DNA of 8,701 nucleotides from Parafilimonas sp. Lineage in GTDB: Bacteria > Bacteroidota > Bacteroidia > Chitinophagales > Chitinophagaceae. A model generated the notes under the pieces. The model saw only the letters and a list, made by a program, of their open reading frames with translations. It made no database searches and was not told the DNA's origin. Shown in pieces: positions 5,929 through 8,701 of the stretch. Numbering within the stretch: position 1 is the first letter of the stretch; every line of letters starts with the position of its first letter. The DNA lies in NCBI GenBank assembly GCA_023251275.1, contig JAHEZC010000071.1, positions 1 through 8,701 of the forward strand, read 5' to 3'. The translations under genes were made by a program, and so were the position numbers.

Positions 5929-7362
5929 TCACTTCAGTTCATTCAGCACCTTAAAAATTTTTTCCGAAATGCTGCCTCCTATATCATTATAATTGTTGAT
6001 GATGATTGCAAAAGTATATTCATTGCCCGATGTAGAAGTTTGATAACCCGCATAAGCTTTCACACCACCTATCGTACCGCTCTTCATTTTCATTCCGTTA
6101 TATACAGGCAATGCTTTATAAAATGTATCGAACCATGATTTGTTTCGTGCATATTGCAATGCCTTTACCATAGCATCTGTAGTTACGCGGTTTTGCGGTG
6201 AAAGTCCGCTGCCATCGCCGATATTCAAAGCGGCATTTTCGATACCTCTCTTCTTCCAGAATTGCTTGATAATATTAACGGCTGTATCAGTAGAGCCAAA
6301 TCCCGTTTTCTCATAAGCTAGTGTTTTGGCAAATGCCTCACCATACAGGTTGATACTTTTCTGAAGAAACCAATACAGGAGACTGTCAAGTGCGGGAGAG
6401 TAATACGTATAAATTAATTTTGAAGAAATATATTTTCTGTCATTGAAATACCTGTTCCCCGAAATTATATCTTTTGTTTTCATAATCAATTTGCCTGATA
6501 ACTCAATTTTATCTGAAACAATTTTTTCAAATAACTCATCTGCGAATTGTTGGGCCGGATAAGAAATCGAGCCGGATATAGTATAATTTCCGGTTGTTGC
6601 AGCTTCTGTTCCTGTTACAAATCCTTCCGTTGAATAGGGTGACATATAAATATATCCATTGTCGCCGCTGCCCGGTTTTCCTGTCTTAAGAAAATTTTTA
6701 ATAGCATAGTTTATCTCTGGATTTGTTCCTGTTATTTCCACATTTTCTCCTTCATGTTTTCCCGGTTTTAATACCAGATCATATTGATTCTCGTTCCAGT
6801 TTATTGCCCAGGTTCCTGCACCATAATAATTGCCAATATCATCCCATATCCACCCGCCGGGCAAAGGCTGATAACTAAACCTGCTGTCGTCCAAAATAAT
6901 ATTGCCATTTATTTTTTTTATCCCTGCATTTCTCACAGATAACAAAATCGTATTCAGTATTGTGTCTCTTTTTGTTTGAGTAAAACGCCAACTTCCAAAA
7001 GAAGGATCACCATAACCGACAATAAATAAATTTCCATATAACACACTGTCATTCATTTTTCCATCATAACCCACTTCTGTTTTATAGCGATATTTCTCCC
7101 CTAACATTTCCAAAGCCGCAATGGCTGTAAAAATTTTCTGTGTGCTCGCAGGCGCAAGCCCGGTTTGTGCATTGAGATCATACACTGTCTTTCCCGTTTT
7201 ATTATCCATTACATAAAAACTCATGATAGCATGTTTCATCTGCGCATCACTCAATAATTTTTTTACCGCAATGTCGAGTCTTTGCTGAAAAGGTTGTGCA
7301 GATGATATAGAGCATGCCAATATCAAACAGATGATGGAAATAGTTGTTTTCATATTCATCAT
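5929..7362 (-). CDS. dacB: D-alanyl-D-alanine carboxypeptidase/endopeptidase, PBP4 type (peptidase S13)
   Basis: A 477-residue secreted penicillin-binding protein of the S13 family, the same size class as E. coli PBP4. It cleaves the terminal D-Ala from peptidoglycan stem peptides, and many members also cut cross-links, in the periplasm. All three active-site motifs are visible: S73-T-Q-K76 (nucleophile Ser73), S336-I-N338, and K427-S-G-T430, where Ser replaces the more common Thr of KTG. The family motif DGSGLSPQN is at 383-391. The long insertion between the first two motifs (about 90-320) matches the extra domains of PBP4. The signal peptide ends SSAQ, with probable cleavage after Ala22; a Cys preceded by ILA at residue 17 is a weak alternative lipobox. 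Three Met codons lie at residues 1, 2 and 4, and the real start may be any of them; the Met at 7353 (MKTTISI) gives the most typical signal peptide. Confidence 0.93.
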   Translation of the reverse strand: MMNMKTTISIICLILACSISSAQPFQQRLDIAVKKLLSDAQMKHAIMSFYVMDNKTGKTVYDLNAQTGLAPASTQKIFTAIAALEMLGEKYRYKTEVGYDGKMNDSVLYGNLFIVGYGDPSFGSWRFTQTKRDTILNTILLSVRNAGIKKINGNIILDDSRFSYQPLPGGWIWDDIGNYYGAGTWAINWNENQYDLVLKPGKHEGENVEITGTNPEINYAIKNFLKTGKPGSGDNGYIYMSPYSTEGFVTGTEAATTGNYTISGSISYPAQQFADELFEKIVSDKIELSGKLIMKTKDIISGNRYFNDRKYISSKLIYTYYSPALDSLLYWFLQKSINLYGEAFAKTLAYEKTGFGSTDTAVNIIKQFWKKRGIENAALNIGDGSGLSPQNRVTTDAMVKALQYARNKSWFDTFYKALPVYNGMKMKSGTIGGVKAYAGYQTSTSGNEYTFAIIINNYNDIGGSISEKIFKVLNELK

Positions 7363-7401
7363 TTACCTTGCGCTAAAATAAAAGATATACTGCAAGATAA
7401 T

Positions 7402-8652
7402 ATGGAAAGAATTACAGCATCAATCATAACTATCGGTGACGAATTGCTTATCGGGCAGGTTATTGATACTAACAGTGCATGGATGTCGCAGGAACTGAAC
7501 AAGATTGGTGTGTGGGTGCATTACCGTGTTGCTGTGGGTGATGTATGGAATGATATATGGAATGCTTTGGAAGAAGCAGGTAAACGTTCAAACATTATTC
7601 TCATTACAGGCGGTCTTGGCCCGACAGCAGATGACATCACAAAGCCCTTGCTATGCAAATATTTTGACGGAAAGATGATCGTTGATGAGCAGGCATTACA
7701 AAATATAAAAACCATTTTTAAAAAATTAAACCGTCCGCTTATTGAAAGAAATGTAAAACAAGCGGAAGTGCCTGACACCTGTACTGTTATTCAGAATAAA
7801 AGAGGAACAGCGCCGGGTATGTGGTTTGAAAAATATGCAAAAGTTTTTGTAAGCATGCCCGGTGTGCCGCATGAGATGAAAGGAATAATGACCGATGATG
7901 TATTGCCGCGGCTGCTACAGCAATTCAATATGCCATATATCGGTCACAGAACATTATTAACGGCTGGAGCAGGCGAATCATTTTTGGCGGAACTGATAAA
8001 AGATTGGGAAGCATTGCTGCCTTCAAACATAAAGCTGGCATACCTGCCCAATTACGGACTTGTGCGGCTGCGGCTTACTGCAATCGGTGAAAACAAAAAT
8101 AAAGTTGAAAAATTACTAGACAATGAATTTGGCAAGCTGAAAATATTGACAAAAGAAGCGCTTGTGGCTGAAGAAGATATTAGCCTGGAAAAACTGATCG
8201 GGAGATTGTTGAAAGAAAGAGGCAAGACTGTTGCTGCCGCAGAAAGCTGCACAGGCGGATATATTGCACATTTGCTCACATCTGTGCCTGGCTCATCAGC
8301 CTATTTTTATGGAAGCGTGGTGAGCTATGATAACAGCATAAAAGAAAATTTATTAAATGTGCCTGAAGCAATCATTCATGAAGAAGGTGCAGTAAGCGAA
8401 GAAACAGTAACATATATGATAAAGGGGGTATTGGAAATAATGAAAACAGATTTTGCAGTTGCCGTATCAGGTATTATGGGGCCGGATGGCGGAGCTCAGG
8501 AAAAACCTGTGGGAACTGTATGGATCGCAGCCGGAAATATAGAAAAAACGGAGGCGCAAAAATTTTTCTTCCGCTTTGACAGGCAAAGAAATATTGAACT
8601 AACAGCAATGTATGCATTGAATTTGCTGAGGCAGTTTATTTTAAAAAATTAA
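7402..8652 (+). CDS. cinA: CinA family protein: COG1058 domain plus nicotinamide-nucleotide amidohydrolase domain
   Basis: A full-length, two-domain CinA of 416 residues. The N-terminal molybdopterin-binding-like (COG1058) domain has IGDELLIGQ at 11-19, the TGGLGPTADD loop at 69-78 and MPGVPHEM at 152-159; in characterised members this domain hydrolyses ADP-ribose. The C-terminal PncC domain (about 262-414) has AESCTGG at 280-286, SGIMGPDGG at 356-364, KPVGTVWIA at 368-376 and the late Arg394/Arg396; it deamidates nicotinamide mononucleotide back to nicotinate mononucleotide. Together the two activities clean up breakdown products of NAD in the cytoplasm. The name comes from 'competence-induced', but nothing here links the gene to DNA uptake. 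The start is clear because MERITASIITIGDE places the first strand at the usual position. Divergent from dacB with only 39 bases between the starts. Confidence 0.96.
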   Translation: MERITASIITIGDELLIGQVIDTNSAWMSQELNKIGVWVHYRVAVGDVWNDIWNALEEAGKRSNIILITGGLGPTADDITKPLLCKYFDGKMIVDEQALQNIKTIFKKLNRPLIERNVKQAEVPDTCTVIQNKRGTAPGMWFEKYAKVFVSMPGVPHEMKGIMTDDVLPRLLQQFNMPYIGHRTLLTAGAGESFLAELIKDWEALLPSNIKLAYLPNYGLVRLRLTAIGENKNKVEKLLDNEFGKLKILTKEALVAEEDISLEKLIGRLLKERGKTVAAAESCTGGYIAHLLTSVPGSSAYFYGSVVSYDNSIKENLLNVPEAIIHEEGAVSEETVTYMIKGVLEIMKTDFAVAVSGIMGPDGGAQEKPVGTVWIAAGNIEKTEAQKFFFRFDRQRNIELTAMYALNLLRQFILKN

Positions 8653-8701
8653 GATGTTTGAAGTTTCGCCGGGGCTCCCAAAGCCACTGTGTAAAAGCAG
8701 G

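Noticed and set aside
5945..5978. CAGCA ... TGCTG inverted repeat around an A/T-rich tract as a terminator for uma2
   Set aside because: Five-base stem with a loop of over 20 bases, inside the dacB coding region, and no T-run after the stem.
6073..6084. KSG instead of KTG in the third active-site motif of the PBP4-type carboxypeptidase as evidence of a degenerate enzyme
   Set aside because: Ser is a conservative and known substitution in this motif, and the SxxK, SxN and DGSGLS motifs are intact.
7309..7320. ILAC in the dacB signal peptide as a lipoprotein signal
   Set aside because: Leu before Ala-Cys is a poor lipobox, and a good signal peptidase I site (SSA before Gln) follows five residues later.
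8458..8493. SGIMGPDGG in CinA instead of the more familiar SGIAGPxGG as a sign of inactivity
   Set aside because: The surrounding PncC motifs are intact, and this variant is, from memory, ordinary in Bacteroidota CinA.
8654..8701. ATG-started open frame of 16 codons to the right edge (MFEVSPGLPKPL...)
   Set aside because: Too short and without recognisable similarity; it may be the start of a gene or plain intergenic DNA.

Overview
The window is AT-rich chromosomal DNA from a member of the Bacteroidota, most likely of the Chitinophagaceae or a related group. The evidence is the gene families (a long TPR protein paired with a plug-less outer-membrane barrel, a Bacteroidota-style DoxX start, a two-domain CinA), start codons without Shine-Dalgarno sequences at useful spacing, and promoter-like sites of the Bacteroidota type (TTTG or TTG, about 20 bases, TAnnTTTG). 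The genus is an inference. I see no tRNA, rRNA, CRISPR array, insertion sequence or prophage gene.

Layout. Positions 1-1470 (minus) hold the first 490 codons of an outer-membrane beta-barrel gene that runs off the left edge. It is preceded on the same strand, after only 10 bases, by a gene for a secreted TPR protein of about 1013 residues (1481-4522). The two form one transcription unit, and a plausible promoter for it lies at 4589-4619. Back to back with that promoter is a second one reading to the right (4633-4664). It serves only a 32-codon stub whose sequence matches the start of a DoxX-family membrane protein (4679-4777); the rest of that gene is gone. An intergenic stretch of 133 bases follows, then a YbgC-type acyl-CoA thioesterase (4911-5327) and a Uma2-family nuclease-fold protein (5342-5926), 14 bases apart on the plus strand. 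A PBP4/DacB-type D-alanyl-D-alanine carboxypeptidase (5929-7362, minus) converges on uma2 with 2 bases between the stops. Divergent from it, 39 bases away, is cinA (7402-8652, plus). The last 49 bases are unassigned.

How the parts fit. Most of the window concerns the cell envelope. The TPR protein is predicted to be periplasmic and its partner to be an outer-membrane barrel, so they may work as a pair; the carboxypeptidase trims peptidoglycan in the periplasm. The thioesterase (acyl-CoA hydrolysis) and CinA (NAD-cycle repair) are cytoplasmic housekeeping enzymes. Uma2 has no evident partner here. The two items most worth following up are the uncharacterised TPR/barrel pair and the decayed doxX locus, whose promoter appears intact and may now feed the thioesterase-uma2 pair.
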